Assembly: GCF_900143215.1 (NCBI RefSeq)
Contig: NZ_FRDM01000014.1
Span: 1 to 64,000 of the forward strand
DNA from: Geodermatophilus obscurus
GTDB taxonomy: Bacteria > Actinomycetota > Actinomycetes > Mycobacteriales > Geodermatophilaceae
Length of the DNA: 64,000 bases
Reading direction: 5' to 3'
The notes below the pieces were generated by a model. That model saw only the letters and a list, made by a program, of their open reading frames with translations. It was not told the origin of the DNA and made no database searches. The translations under genes and the position numbers were made by a program. Shown here one piece after another: positions 46,814 through 63,003 of this stretch. How positions within the stretch are numbered: position 1 is the first letter of the stretch; every line of letters begins with the position of its first letter.

Positions 46814-47245
46814 ATGGTGACCGCCACGGTCCGAGCCGCCGACGTCGGCGTCGGCACCGAGCTGCCCGAGCAGACCTATCCGGTCACCCGAGCCGACCTG
46901 GTCCGCTACGCCGGCGCCTCCGGGGACTTCAACCCCATCCACTGGAACGAGCGGGTGGCCACCGAGGTCGGCCTGCCCGGCGTCATCGCGCACGGGATGC
47001 TCACCATGGCGCTGGCCGCGCGCGCGGTCACCGCCTGGGCCGGTGACCCGGGCGCGCTGGTCGAGTACCACGTGCGCTTCGGCCGGCCGGTCGTCGTCCC
47101 CGACGACGACGCCGGAGCCCGGGTGACGGTCCGCGGGAAGGTGGGCGCGCTAGGCGAGGACGGCCGAGCCCGGGTCGACCTCACCGTCACCAGCGGCGGC
47201 GAGAAGGTGCTCTCGCTGGCCCGCGCCACCGTCCAGCTGGCGTGA
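46814..47245 (+). CDS. hadB: (3R)-hydroxyacyl-ACP dehydratase subunit HadB-like (MaoC)
   Basis: 143 residues. Hot-dog fold with the hydratase 2 motif: YAGASGDFNPIHWNERVA (catalytic Asp and His), then GLPGVIAHGMLTMALAARAV. Start ATG at 46814 or GTG at 46817, both after GGGAGGG. 49 bases after hadA. The 130 bases after it contain a few Ala/Leu-rich open codons that look like debris, and no hadC is seen. Confidence 0.87.
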   Translation: MVTATVRAADVGVGTELPEQTYPVTRADLVRYAGASGDFNPIHWNERVATEVGLPGVIAHGMLTMALAARAVTAWAGDPGALVEYHVRFGRPVVVPDDDAGARVTVRGKVGALGEDGRARVDLTVTSGGEKVLSLARATVQLA

Positions 47246-47409
47246 GTGCGACGCGGCCGGCCGGGCTCGCGCTGGCCGCCGCCCTGCTGCTGCTCCCCCG
47301 CTGTCAGCGAGGTCGGCGCGGCGCTGGCCGACCTGCCCGCGGCGCTCGACGTCCTCACCGAGGCGGGCGCTCTCGACGACTGAAGGACCCCGTCCTCCTC
47401 ACCGTGGAA

Positions 47410-47463
47410 GGACCTCGTCCTCCCCACCCTTCGCAGGCTCAGGGTGGGACCCGGGACGAGGCC
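47410..47463 (+). repeat. GGACCCC-type hairpin repeat, copy 6
   Basis: Begins GGACCTCGTCC and ends GGACGAGGCC: compared with copy 2 both arms changed together (C-G to T-A), so pairing is kept. A partial copy precedes it at 47385-47409. Lies between convergent hadB and aspC. Confidence 0.85.
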
Positions 47464-47498
47464 TGCGGCGAGCCTCTGGACGGAGCCAGGGGCCGCTC

Positions 47499-48740
47499 TC
47501 AGCCGGCCGTGCCGAGGAGTCGCTGCATCCGGCTCACGCCCTCGACGAGGTCGTCGTCACCGAGCGCGTAGGACATCCGCAGGTAGCCCGGCGTGCCGAA
47601 CGCCTCACCCGGGACGACGGCGACCTCCGCCTCCTCGAGGATGATCTCGGCGAGCTGCACGCTGTCCTGCGCCGTCCGGCCGGCGACCGGCCGGCCCAGC
47701 AGCGCCTTGACCGACGGGTAGACGTAGAAGGCGCCGCGAGGCTCGGGGCAGGCCACGCCGGGGATCTCGCGCAGCATCGAGACGATCGTGCGACGCCGCC
47801 GGTCGAAGGCCTCGCGCATCGTGGCCGCGGCCGACAGGTCACCGGTGAGCGCGGCGACGGCGGCGGCCTGCGACACGTTGGCCACGTTGGAGGTGGCGTG
47901 CGACTGCAGGTTGGTCGCGGCCTTGACGACGTCGGCCGGCCCGACGACCCAGCCCACCCGCCAGCCGGTCATCGCGTAAGTCTTGGCCACCCCGTTGACG
48001 ACGACGCAGCGGTCGGCGAGCTCGGGGACGACGACCGGCATCGACGGCGCGGTGGCCCCGTCGTAGGTGAGGTGCTCGTAGATCTCGTCGGTGAGCACCC
48101 ACAGCCCGTTCTCCAGCGCCCAGCGGCCGATCTCCTCGACCAGCTCGGGCGGGTACACGGCGCCCGTCGGGTTGGACGGCGAGCAGAACAGCAGCACCTT
48201 GGTGCGCGGCGTCCGGGCGGCCTCGAGCTGGGCGACCGACACCAGGTAGCCGCTCTCCTCGTCGGCCACGACGGGCACCGGCACGCCGCCGGCCAGGGCG
48301 ATCGCCTCGGGGTAGGTGGTCCAGTACGGCGCAGGCAGCAGCACCTCGTCGCCCGGGTCGAGCATCGTGGCGAAGGCCTCGTACACGGCCTGCTTGCCGC
48401 CGTTGGTCACCAGCACGTTGGCCGGGGTGACCGGCAGCCCCGAGTCGCGGGCGGTCTTGGCGACGATCGCCTCCTTGAGCGCCGGCAGACCTCCCGCAGG
48501 GGTGTAGCGGTGCATCGCCGGCTGCCGGCAGGCGGCGACGGCGGCCTCGACGATGTAGTCCGGCGTCGGGAAGTCCGGCTCGCCGGCGCCGAAGCCGATG
48601 ACCGGCTTGCCCGCGGCCTTGAGCGCCTTGGCCCTGGCGTCGACCGCCAGGGTCGCCGACTCGGCGATGGCGGCCACGCGGCGGGAGACGCGCCGGTCGG
48701 CGGGCGGGGCAGCGGACTCCGTGGGGGAGGCGGCGGTCAT
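47499..48740 (-). CDS. aspC: Class I aminotransferase, aspartate type
   Basis: 413 residues. PLP enzyme of fold type [49 protein letters not shown] and the PLP lysine in [18 protein letters not shown], with the substrate Arg near the end ([12 protein letters not shown]). Best fits actinobacterial aspartate transaminase. ATG at 48740. Its place between hadB and tRNA-Trp is an addition to the Mycobacterium order. Confidence 0.88.
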   Translation of the reverse strand: MTAASPTESAAPPADRRVSRRVAAIAESATLAVDARAKALKAAGKPVIGFGAGEPDFPTPDYIVEAAVAACRQPAMHRYTPAGGLPALKEAIVAKTARDSGLPVTPANVLVTNGGKQAVYEAFATMLDPGDEVLLPAPYWTTYPEAIALAGGVPVPVVADEESGYLVSVAQLEAARTPRTKVLLFCSPSNPTGAVYPPELVEEIGRWALENGLWVLTDEIYEHLTYDGATAPSMPVVVPELADRCVVVNGVAKTYAMTGWRVGWVVGPADVVKAATNLQSHATSNVANVSQAAAVAALTGDLSAAATMREAFDRRRRTIVSMLREIPGVACPEPRGAFYVYPSVKALLGRPVAGRTAQDSVQLAEIILEEAEVAVVPGEAFGTPGYLRMSYALGDDDLVEGVSRMQRLLGTAG

Positions 48741-48955
48741 GGCCCCATCATGTCGGAGGACGACCTCCGCGGTCGCCTCCGTACCCCGTCGGGAGCCCCG
48801 CCGCCCGGCACGGAACGGTCACCGCCCGGCAGGTTGGCTGGCGGCCTCGGCGGTCCCGTACACTGGCGGCCCTGGGGCCACTGACCCCGCCACCGGCGTG
48901 CCCCGGAACCCTCGTGGGAACGGTGCCGTCCGGAGCGGGCCACGCGGTCCCGGGC

Positions 48956-49008
48956 GGCCCCGTCCCGGGCCCCACCCCGAGCGCGCGACGGGTGGGGGGA
49001 CGAGGTCC
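48956..49008 (-). repeat. GGACCCC-type hairpin repeat, copy 7
   Basis: Reverse-orientation copy (GGCCCCGTCC ... GGACGAGGTCC on the plus strand) ending four bases before tRNA-Trp. The rest of 48741-49012 holds only a weak promoter-like pair (TTGGCT 48834, TACACT 48859). Confidence 0.8.
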
Positions 49009-49012
49009 TCCA

Positions 49013-49085
<73 letters not shown>

Positions 49086-49191
49086 CCCGTGCCGCCGGCA
49101 CCTGTGCCGGCGGCGTGCACGACCGTACGACAGCACCACCGACCGTCGGCCTGAGGACAGCGGCCACCACCACCGAGGCGAGCGAGGCGCA

Positions 49192-49743
49192 GTGAGCGAC
49201 GAGAAGCCGGCACGCGAGGGCGATCCCCGCGCCGCCTCCGACGCCGAGCCCACCGACGAGCAGCTCGACCGCGAGGCTCCCGGCGTGGCCGACGCCGCCG
49301 AGCTGGAGGCCGCCGAGGCCGAGGTCGCCGCTGAGGCGGAGACCGACGAGGACAAGGTCGTGGCCGCGCGGCCCACCGGCGCCCGCCGCGGGAGCCGGAT
49401 CACCGCCGGGGACGACGAGGACGACGACGAGTCGGCGCCCCGCAGCCGTCGGGTCGCCCGCGAGCGCACGCCGTCCCGGCCCGCCGGGTCGGCCGCCGAA
49501 GGAGGCGCCACCCGGTCCCGCGCCGCCGCAGAACGCGATCGCGCCGCCGCGACACGGCAGCGGCGCAACCTCCGACGCTTCCTGCGCGAGGTCGTCGCCG
49601 AGCTGCGCAAGGTCATCTGGCCCGGGCGCCGCGAGCTGATCACCTACACGACCGTCGTCATCGTCTTCGTGGCCTTCATCGTCGCCCTGGTGGCCGGCCT
49701 GGACCTCCTCTTCGCCCAGGGTGTGCTCGCCGTCTTCGGCTGA
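49192..49743 (+). CDS. secE: Preprotein translocase subunit SecE with long N-terminal extension
   Basis: 183 residues. The core is the last 60: RRFLREVVAELRKVIWPGRR and one membrane helix TTVVIVFVAFIVALVAGL. The first 120 residues are acidic and Ala-rich and low in complexity, an actinobacterial habit. GTG at 49192; the frame is open upstream through the tRNA and cannot be coding there. Clamps SecY in the translocon. Confidence 0.93.
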   Translation: MSDEKPAREGDPRAASDAEPTDEQLDREAPGVADAAELEAAEAEVAAEAETDEDKVVAARPTGARRGSRITAGDDEDDDESAPRSRRVARERTPSRPAGSAAEGGATRSRAAAERDRAAATRQRRNLRRFLREVVAELRKVIWPGRRELITYTTVVIVFVAFIVALVAGLDLLFAQGVLAVFG

Positions 49744-49782
49744 GCCCACCCGCGCCTGCACCACCGACAAGGAAGAGACACC

Positions 49783-50676
49783 GTGACCGACCCCCGCGAG
49801 CCCTTCGACACCGACAGCGCCGTCGAGGCCATCGACCTCGACGACGCTCGCTTCGACGTGCGCGGCACGACGGACGTCGAGACCGGCGCCGGCGAGACCG
49901 GTGCTGCCGAGGGCTCCGTCGACACCGCCGACCAGGACGCCCTCACCGGCGTGGCCGACGTCGCGCCCGGCGTCGAGACCGGCGACCCCGCCAGCCTGGC
50001 GACCGACCCGCTCGCCGCCCCGGCGGAGTCCTCCGAGCTGGCCGACCAGGCCGAGGACGACGAGGAGGCCGACCCGGCCGAGGCCATGCGCAAGGTCCTG
50101 CGCAGCCAGTTCGGCGACTGGTACGTCATCCACTCGTACGCCGGCTACGAGAACAAGGTGAAGACCAACCTGGAGTCGCGCATCCAGTCGCTGGACATGG
50201 AGGACTACATCTTCCAGATCGAGGTGCCCACCGAGGAGGTCACCGAGATCAAGAACGGCAAGCGCACGCAGGTCAACCGGAAGAAGCTGCCCGGCTACCT
50301 GCTGGTCCGCATGGACCTCAACGACGAGTCCTGGGGTGCGGTGCGCAACACCCCCGGCGTCACGGGGTTCGTCGGGGCGACCTCCCGTCCCTCGCCGCTG
50401 AGCATCGACGAGGTCGTCAGCCTGCTCGCCCCCGCGGCCACCCCGCAGGCCGCCCGGACGGCGGAGACCACGAGCACCACCACCGCCGCCGCACCGACCA
50501 CCGTCGTCGACTTCGAGGTCGGCGAGTCGGTCACCGTCATGGACGGCCCGTTCGCGACGCTCCCGGCCACGATCAACGAGATCAACGCCGAGCAGCAGAA
50601 GCTGCAGGTGCTCGTGTCCATCTTCGGCCGGGAGACGCCGGTCGAGCTGTCGTTCAACCAGGTCCAGAAGATCTAG
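49783..50676 (+). CDS. nusG: Transcription elongation/antitermination factor NusG
   Basis: 297 residues. About 100 acidic residues precede the NGN domain ([46 protein letters not shown]); a KOW domain closes it ([34 protein letters not shown]). It links RNA polymerase to pausing, Rho or the ribosome. GTG start with GGAAGAG upstream. Its stop codon is part of a hairpin repeat. Confidence 0.96.
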   Translation: MTDPREPFDTDSAVEAIDLDDARFDVRGTTDVETGAGETGAAEGSVDTADQDALTGVADVAPGVETGDPASLATDPLAAPAESSELADQAEDDEEADPAEAMRKVLRSQFGDWYVIHSYAGYENKVKTNLESRIQSLDMEDYIFQIEVPTEEVTEIKNGKRTQVNRKKLPGYLLVRMDLNDESWGAVRNTPGVTGFVGATSRPSPLSIDEVVSLLAPAATPQAARTAETTSTTTAAAPTTVVDFEVGESVTVMDGPFATLPATINEINAEQQKLQVLVSIFGRETPVELSFNQVQKI

Positions 50677-50732
50677 GACCCCGGTGCCCCCCGACCCGCG
50701 CTCCGCTCGGGCCGGGACCCTGCACCGGGGCC
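50676..50732 (+). repeat. GGACCCC-type hairpin repeat, copy 8
   Basis: GGACCCCGGTGC ... TGCACCGGGGCC: twelve-base arms that pair; the first G is the last base of the nusG stop codon. Lies between nusG and rplK, which are normally co-transcribed. Confidence 0.88.
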
Positions 50733-50769
50733 TTCCAGCCCAGACCACGAAGGAAGAAGAAGGAAAGCG

Positions 50770-51198
50770 ATGCCCCCCAGGAAGCGGTTGACCGCGGTCA
50801 TCAAGCTCCAGATCAACGCCGGTGCGGCCACGCCAGCCCCGCCCGTCGGTCCGGCGCTGGGCCAGCACGGCGTCAACATCATGGAGTTCTGCAAGGCGTA
50901 CAACGCCGCCACGGAGTCGCAGCGCGGCAACGTGATCCCGGTCGAGATCTCGGTCTACGAGGACCGCTCGTTCACCTTCGTCACCAAGACCCCGCCGGCG
51001 GCGCGCATGCTGCTCAAGGCGGCCGGTGTGGAGAAGGGCTCCGGCGAGCCGCACAAGACCAAGGTCGCCACGGTCACGCGTGACCAGGTCCGCGAGATCG
51101 CCCAGACCAAGATGGCCGACCTCAACGCCAACTCCCTCGACGAGGCGGAGAAGATCATCGCCGGCACCGCCCGGTCGATGGGCATCACCGTCCAGTAA
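50770..51198 (+). CDS. rplK: 50S ribosomal protein L11
   Basis: 142 residues. [39 protein letters not shown] and the C-terminal rRNA-binding domain [11 protein letters not shown]. Part of the GTPase-associated centre. ATG after GAAGGAAAG. Confidence 0.97.
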   Translation: MPPRKRLTAVIKLQINAGAATPAPPVGPALGQHGVNIMEFCKAYNAATESQRGNVIPVEISVYEDRSFTFVTKTPPAARMLLKAAGVEKGSGEPHKTKVATVTRDQVREIAQTKMADLNANSLDEAEKIIAGTARSMGITVQ

Positions 51199-51203
51199 CA
51201 GAA

Positions 51204-51261
51204 GGACCCCGCTGCCCCCCCAGCCCTCGCTCCGCTCGGGCCGGGGCCCTGCACCGGGGCC
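51204..51261 (+). repeat. GGACCCC-type hairpin repeat, copy 9
   Basis: GGACCCCGCTGC ... TGCACCGGGGCC, five bases after the rplK stop. Its right half is nearly the same as copy 8, so the pair may have exchanged sequence. One more case of a hairpin between co-transcribed ribosomal genes. Confidence 0.85.
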
Positions 51262-51349
51262 GTTCCATCACCGCACCTGTGGGAGGGCCACGCCAGGCCC
51301 GCGCACCACAGGACTCCCGGCCGAGGCGCCGGGGGAGAGGACAACCACC

Positions 51350-52069
51350 ATGGCGAAGCACGGCAAGAAGTACCGCGAGGTAGCCGCGAAGGTCGACCGC
51401 GACAACCTCTACACCCCGCTGCAGGCGGCGGGTCTGGCGAAGGAGACCTCGCCGACGGCGTACGACGCCACCGTTGAGGTGGCCATGCGCCTGGGCGTCG
51501 ACCCGCGCAAGGCCGACCAGATGGTCCGCGGCACGGTCAACCTGCCGCACGGCACCGGCAAGACCGCCCGCGTCATCGTCTTCGCGACCGGCGACAAGGC
51601 CGCCGAAGCCGAGGCTGCCGGCGCCGACGTCGTGGGTTCCGACGACCTGATCGAGCGCATCCAGGGCGGCTTCCTGGACTTCGACGCCGCGATCGCCACC
51701 CCGGACCAGATGGCCAAGGTCGGCCGGATCGCCCGCATCCTCGGCCCGCGCGGCCTGATGCCGAACCCGAAGACCGGCACGGTGACCCCCGACGTCACCA
51801 AGGCGGTCAACGACATCAAGGGCGGGAAGATCAACTTCCGCGTCGACAAGCAGGCCAACCTGCACCTGGTGATCGGCAAGGCGTCCTTCGACGACACCAA
51901 GCTCGTGGAGAACTACGCCGCGGCGCTGGACGAGGTGCTGCGGGCCAAGCCGGCCGCGGCCAAGGGCCGGTACCTGAAGAAGGTCACCATCTCCACCACG
52001 ATGGGCCCGGGCATCCCGGTCGACCCGAACCGCACCCGCAACCTGACGGTGGACGAGCCCACCGCCTGA
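51350..52069 (+). CDS. rplA: 50S ribosomal protein L1
   Basis: 239 residues. [40 protein letters not shown] and [16 protein letters not shown] are the family signatures. L1 stalk protein and, in many bacteria, a translational repressor of rplKA. ATG at 51350; the upstream open frame overlaps rplK. Confidence 0.97.
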   Translation: MAKHGKKYREVAAKVDRDNLYTPLQAAGLAKETSPTAYDATVEVAMRLGVDPRKADQMVRGTVNLPHGTGKTARVIVFATGDKAAEAEAAGADVVGSDDLIERIQGGFLDFDAAIATPDQMAKVGRIARILGPRGLMPNPKTGTVTPDVTKAVNDIKGGKINFRVDKQANLHLVIGKASFDDTKLVENYAAALDEVLRAKPAAAKGRYLKKVTISTTMGPGIPVDPNRTRNLTVDEPTA

Positions 52070-52073
52070 GGAA

Positions 52074-52129
52074 GGACCCCTTCGCCCCCACCGCTCGCTG
52101 ACGCTCGCGGCGGGGCCCTGCGAGGGGCC
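52074..52129 (+). repeat. GGACCCC-type hairpin repeat, copy 10
   Basis: GGACCCCTTCGC ... TGCGAGGGGCC with core CGCTCGCTGACGCTCG, directly after rplA. Probably ends the rplKA transcript before the convergent Kelch gene. Confidence 0.85.
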
Positions 52130-52196
52130 GCCCACGGAGGTCGCCGGGGGCCCCGTCGCGCACCGCGCGGCGGGGCCTCCGTCGTCTGCGCACCGG

Positions 52197-53258
52197 TCAG
52201 GGGACGAACAGCTCCGCGGTGGCGACGGCACCGCCGGCGCCGTCCACACCGCCCGTGACGAGCACCCGACCGTCCAGCAGCCGGACGGCGACGTGCCGGG
52301 CCCGGGCCGTGCCGGGAGTGGGGACGGCCGACCACGTGTCAGTCGTCGGGTCGTACACCTCCGCGCTCGGCACAGGACCATCGTCGTCGACCCCGCCGAC
52401 GACCAGGACCGCCCCCGTGGCGACCAGAGTGGCGGTGTGCAGGCCCTCACGGGCAGTCGTCATGGGGGCGATCGCCGACCACGCCCCGGTCCCGGTGTCG
52501 CGACGTTCCCCCGTCCGGAGCACGCCGTCGATGCGGTTGTAGCCCCCGACGGTCAGGACGTCCCCGGAGGGCAGCCGCAACTGTGCGGGTTGGCCGTTGT
52601 CGTCGGTCTGACGGACCTGGGTCATGGGGCAGGCGGCTGACCACGTGTCGGTCGCCGGGTCGTAGATCTCGGTGAGGGCGATCCCGCCCTGGTTGAGCAC
52701 GTTGACGCCGCCGGCCACGAGCACACGTCCGTCGGCGAGGAGCGTGGCCGGGTGGTTGTAGCGAGGACTGACCATGGGTGCGGCCGCCGTCCATGTACCG
52801 GACACCGGGTCGAGCAGCTCGCACGTCGCCAGGTCGGTGTTCCCCAGGCGGTCGTAGCCCCCGCACATCAGCACGGAGCCAGTGTCCAGCAGCACTGCGG
52901 TGGGGTCTTCCCGTGGAGCGCTGGACATCCCCGCACTCGACCACGTGCCCGTAGCCGGGTCGTACCGCTCGATGTCGCGGACGAAGCCGTTCTGGGCGTA
53001 ACCGCCGAGCACGAGGACGCCGCCGCCGGGCAACGCGATGGCGGTGTGGTGGGCTCTGGCTGCCGACAGGCCGCCCGTCGGCAGCCACGTGTCGGTGAGC
53101 GGGTCGTACAACTCGGCGGTGGGCGTCTCCTGTCCGCCCGTGTCGCCCCCGGCGACCAGCACACGACCGCCGGGCAGCAGCGTGCCGGTGTGCCCGCTGC
53201 GAGGCGTGCTCATCGACGCCGCCGTCGACCAGGCGCCCGTCAGGACTGTCGTCGTCAT
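52197..53258 (-). CDS. Kelch-repeat beta-propeller protein
   Basis: 353 residues. Six or seven Kelch blades of about 48 residues with the pattern GRVLVAGG ... YDPxTDTW (for example VLVLGGYAQNGF, VLMCGGYDRLG, VLVVGGVDDDG). No signal peptide or membrane segment, so cytoplasmic unless exported by another route. Not a complete galactose oxidase; no catalytic Tyr/Cys environment seen. ATG at 53258 with GGGGGGAT before it. It lies on the opposite strand between rplA and rplJ. Confidence 0.8.
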   Translation of the reverse strand: MTTTVLTGAWSTAASMSTPRSGHTGTLLPGGRVLVAGGDTGGQETPTAELYDPLTDTWLPTGGLSAARAHHTAIALPGGGVLVLGGYAQNGFVRDIERYDPATGTWSSAGMSSAPREDPTAVLLDTGSVLMCGGYDRLGNTDLATCELLDPVSGTWTAAAPMVSPRYNHPATLLADGRVLVAGGVNVLNQGGIALTEIYDPATDTWSAACPMTQVRQTDDNGQPAQLRLPSGDVLTVGGYNRIDGVLRTGERRDTGTGAWSAIAPMTTAREGLHTATLVATGAVLVVGGVDDDGPVPSAEVYDPTTDTWSAVPTPGTARARHVAVRLLDGRVLVTGGVDGAGGAVATAELFVP

Positions 53259-53430
53259 GGCGATCCCCCCTGCGGTGTCGGTGCGCGCTCCAGCGCCTGC
53301 GGCCATTTACCCACCGACCCGTCAACGCCTCGTCACCGGAGGACCAGGGCGGCCCCGCGGTGGTGGTCCGCGGGCCCGGGCCCTGCAGTGGGACCCCGGC
53401 GGCGACGAACGGCAACTCCGCCGCGTCGCG

Positions 53431-53662
53431 TATGCTCGTCGGCGTTCCCCCACAGACCGCTGGTCGTCGCACGTCCGCGTGCGATCGAAGGTCCCGGATC
53501 CCGGGCGACCCGCGCAGGAGGACGGTTCGATCGACGTGGCGCTCTCGCGCCCGCGTCCTCGCCCCGTGCGCCTGCGCCGGGGCGTTCCTCGTCTCCGGGG
53601 CCAGTTGATCGCCCGCCGTCGCGCACCGGCCGGCGGTCCGCCCGACAGACGAGAGGAGGCCC
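53431..53662 (+). promoter_or_regulatory. rplJ promoter -10 and long leader
   Basis: TATGCT at 53431-53436 is a good -10, with no clear -35. It leaves a leader of about 220 bases before rplJ. Long rplJL leaders often bind the L10-L12 complex for autoregulation; I could not trace that fold here. From 53259 to here nothing else is seen. Confidence 0.35.
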
Positions 53663-54262
53663 ATGCCCACGCAGGCGAAGGCCGCGGTGATCGACGAGAT
53701 CACCGAGCGGTTCCAGTCGTCCAGCGCGGCGGTGCTCACCGAGTACCGCGGGCTGACCGTGGCCCAGCTGACCCAGCTGCGCCGTTCCCTCGGTGAGGGC
53801 AGCAGCTACGCAGTCGTCAAGAACACCCTGACGAAGCGGGCCGCGGAGCAGGTCGGTCACGCCGACCTCGCGCCGCTGCTCAACGGCCCGACCGCGATCG
53901 CCTTCATCGAGGGCGATCCGGTCAACGCGGCCAAGGCCATCCGTGACTTCGCGCGCGCCAACCCGCTGCTCGTCGTCAAGGGCGGCGTGGTCGAGGGCCG
54001 CACGGTCGGCGCCGCCGAGGTCACCGCCCTCGCCGACGTCGAGCCGCGCGAGGTCCTGCTGGCCAAGCTGGCCGGCGCGATGATGGGCAACCTCAGCAAG
54101 GCCGCGGGTCTGTTCCAGGCCCCGCTGTCCCAGGTCGCCCGTCTGGCCGCCGCGCTGCAGGAGAAGAAGCCCGCCGAGGGTGCCGACTCCGCCGCCGACA
54201 CCGCTGCTGACACCGCCACCGACACCGCTGCCGCCGCGGACGCCGCGGCCAGCACCGACTGA
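53663..54262 (+). CDS. rplJ: 50S ribosomal protein L10
   Basis: 199 residues. [35 protein letters not shown] and [20 protein letters not shown] are typical. The last 30 residues are Ala/Asp/Thr-rich ([12 protein letters not shown]) and not conserved. ATG with GAGAGGAGG upstream. Base of the L7/L12 stalk. Confidence 0.96.
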   Translation: MPTQAKAAVIDEITERFQSSSAAVLTEYRGLTVAQLTQLRRSLGEGSSYAVVKNTLTKRAAEQVGHADLAPLLNGPTAIAFIEGDPVNAAKAIRDFARANPLLVVKGGVVEGRTVGAAEVTALADVEPREVLLAKLAGAMMGNLSKAAGLFQAPLSQVARLAAALQEKKPAEGADSAADTAADTATDTAAAADAAASTD

Positions 54263-54279
54263 CCCCAGAAGGAGAGATC

Positions 54280-54675
54280 ATGGCCAAGCTGTCCACCACG
54301 GAGCTGCTCGACGCGTTCAAGGAGATGACGCTGCTCGAGCTGTCCGACTTCGTGAAGCAGTTCGAGGAGACCTTCGAGGTCACCGCTGCTGCTCCGGTCG
54401 CCGTCGCGGCCGCCCCGGCCGCCGGTGGTGCCGGCGACGGTGGTGCCCCCGCCGCCGAGGAGCAGGACGAGTTCGACGTCATCCTCGAGGGCGCCGGCGA
54501 CAAGAAGATCCAGGTCATCAAGGAGGTGCGCGGCCTGACCTCGCTCGGCCTCAAGGAGGCCAAGGACCTGGTCGACGGCGCGCCGAAGCCGGTCCTGGAG
54601 AAGGTCGACAAGGACGCCGCCGAGAAGGCCAAGGCCGCTCTCGAGGGCGCCGGCGCCACCGTCACCGTCAAGTGA
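54280..54675 (+). CDS. rplL: 50S ribosomal protein L7/L12
   Basis: 131 residues. N-terminal dimer domain ([20 protein letters not shown]), Ala/Gly hinge, C-terminal factor-binding domain ([35 protein letters not shown]). ATG after GAAGGAGAG, 17 bases from rplJ. Confidence 0.97.
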   Translation: MAKLSTTELLDAFKEMTLLELSDFVKQFEETFEVTAAAPVAVAAAPAAGGAGDGGAPAAEEQDEFDVILEGAGDKKIQVIKEVRGLTSLGLKEAKDLVDGAPKPVLEKVDKDAAEKAKAALEGAGATVTVK

Positions 54676-54679
54676 CCCG

Positions 54680-54706
54680 GTACCCGGCGATCTCGACGCC
54701 GGGTAC
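54680..54706 (+). terminator. Hairpin just after rplL
   Basis: GTACCCGGCG pairs perfectly with CGCCGGGTAC across a seven-base loop, four bases after the stop. No T-run. Probably ends or attenuates the rplJL transcript before rpoB. Confidence 0.65.
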
Positions 54707-54770
54707 GTCACGCGTCACCGTGACCCCCTCCCCGGCCACCTGACCGGGGAACGCACCACTCCGCACGACC

Positions 54771-54808
54771 CGCAGGGGCCGTCCTCCACCCGGAGGGCGG
54801 CCCCTGCG
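54771..54808 (+). terminator. Strong second hairpin after rplL
   Basis: Seventeen-base arms (CGCAGGGGCCGTCCTCC and its partner, one T-G wobble) around ACCC. With the previous hairpin it separates rplL from the rpoB promoter. 54809-55113 shows no gene. Confidence 0.75.
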
Positions 54809-55113
54809 TCGTCCGCGTGCGTCCCCCGTCCGGGTGGATCCGGCGGCACGCCCGTCCGCGGGGTCCGGGACGCGCACGGTGCAGTCGTGCTGCCGGACGT
54901 CGCCGGGACCTGGGAGTCCAGCAGGCCGAGGCCGCTCACCACCACCTGACCGGCCCGCTGCGGCCGTCGTGGAGACCCGACGCGCGCGGCGTGGTGGCCC
55001 CACGACCGCCTCCGGACTGGCATCATGAGCGGGCCGTCCTCGACGGCCCGACCCGGCCCCGCCGGCCGGCTGCCCTCCCCGGGCGTGGTCCCCTCGCGTG
55101 CGGACCCCCGACG

Positions 55114-55142
55114 TGGACAGCCCGCTGCAGACGGGGTAAGGT
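55114..55142 (+). promoter_or_regulatory. rpoB promoter
   Basis: TGGACA (55114-55119), 17 bases, TAAGGT (55137-55142): a good housekeeping promoter. Transcription near 55149, in a CTGTTGCGCTG segment, gives a leader of about 190 bases before rpoB. Confidence 0.7.
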
Positions 55143-55336
55143 TCTCTGTTGCGCTGCCCCCTGACTGCTTGCCCGCCGAGACGGGTCGCCTGGGGTGCCC
55201 GGGGGGACCGTCCTCCGGACGCCCGTCGACCGTCCCGGGCAGGACGAACGCGGACAGCCCCGCCATTACCGACGACGACCCAGGACGAAACAGCACCCAC
55301 CGCCCGCACGTCGTGAGGTCCTTGGAAGGACGCATC

Positions 55337-58846
<3,510 letters not shown>

Positions 58847-58850
58847 GAAA

Positions 58851-58901
58851 GGACCCCCTCCGGGATCCCCTTCGCAAGCTCAGGGGAGTCCTGGAGGGGC
58901 C
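58851..58901 (+). repeat. GGACCCC-type hairpin repeat, copy 11
   Basis: GGACCCCCTCC ... CTGGAGGGGCC with an altered core (TTCGCAAGCTCAGG), four bases after the rpoB stop and before rpoC, two genes that must be co-expressed. Confidence 0.8.
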
Positions 58902-58964
58902 TTCCAGCCAAGACTTCACTCAGAGATCGTTCAGTAACGAAACCCCGGGAAAGGGGTCCACTCA

Positions 58965-62870
<3,906 letters not shown>

Positions 62871-62883
62871 CCCCCGGTAGTGC

Positions 62884-62925
62884 ACGAGAGGGCCCCGCAG
62901 GCGATCGCCTGCGGGGCCCTCTCGT
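62884..62925. terminator. Perfect 42-bp palindromic terminator after rpoC
   Basis: Two 21-base arms (left arm starts ACGAGAGGGCCCCGCAGG) with no spacer, 13 bases after the rpoC stop. Convergent with the next gene, so it can serve both strands. Confidence 0.88.
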
Positions 62926-63003
62926 CGTCACCCACACCCCACCGGACTCCACCGCGGCCGGGTGCCGTCCCCGGCTACCGCGGACCCGTTCCGGGCTTCC
63001 CGC

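Noticed and set aside
47242-47383. A small gene after hadB (possible hadC or another fragment)
   Set aside because: Frames are short and shift midway (an Ala/Leu-rich piece, then LPAALDVLTEAGALDD in another frame); no hot-dog motif or other family seen.
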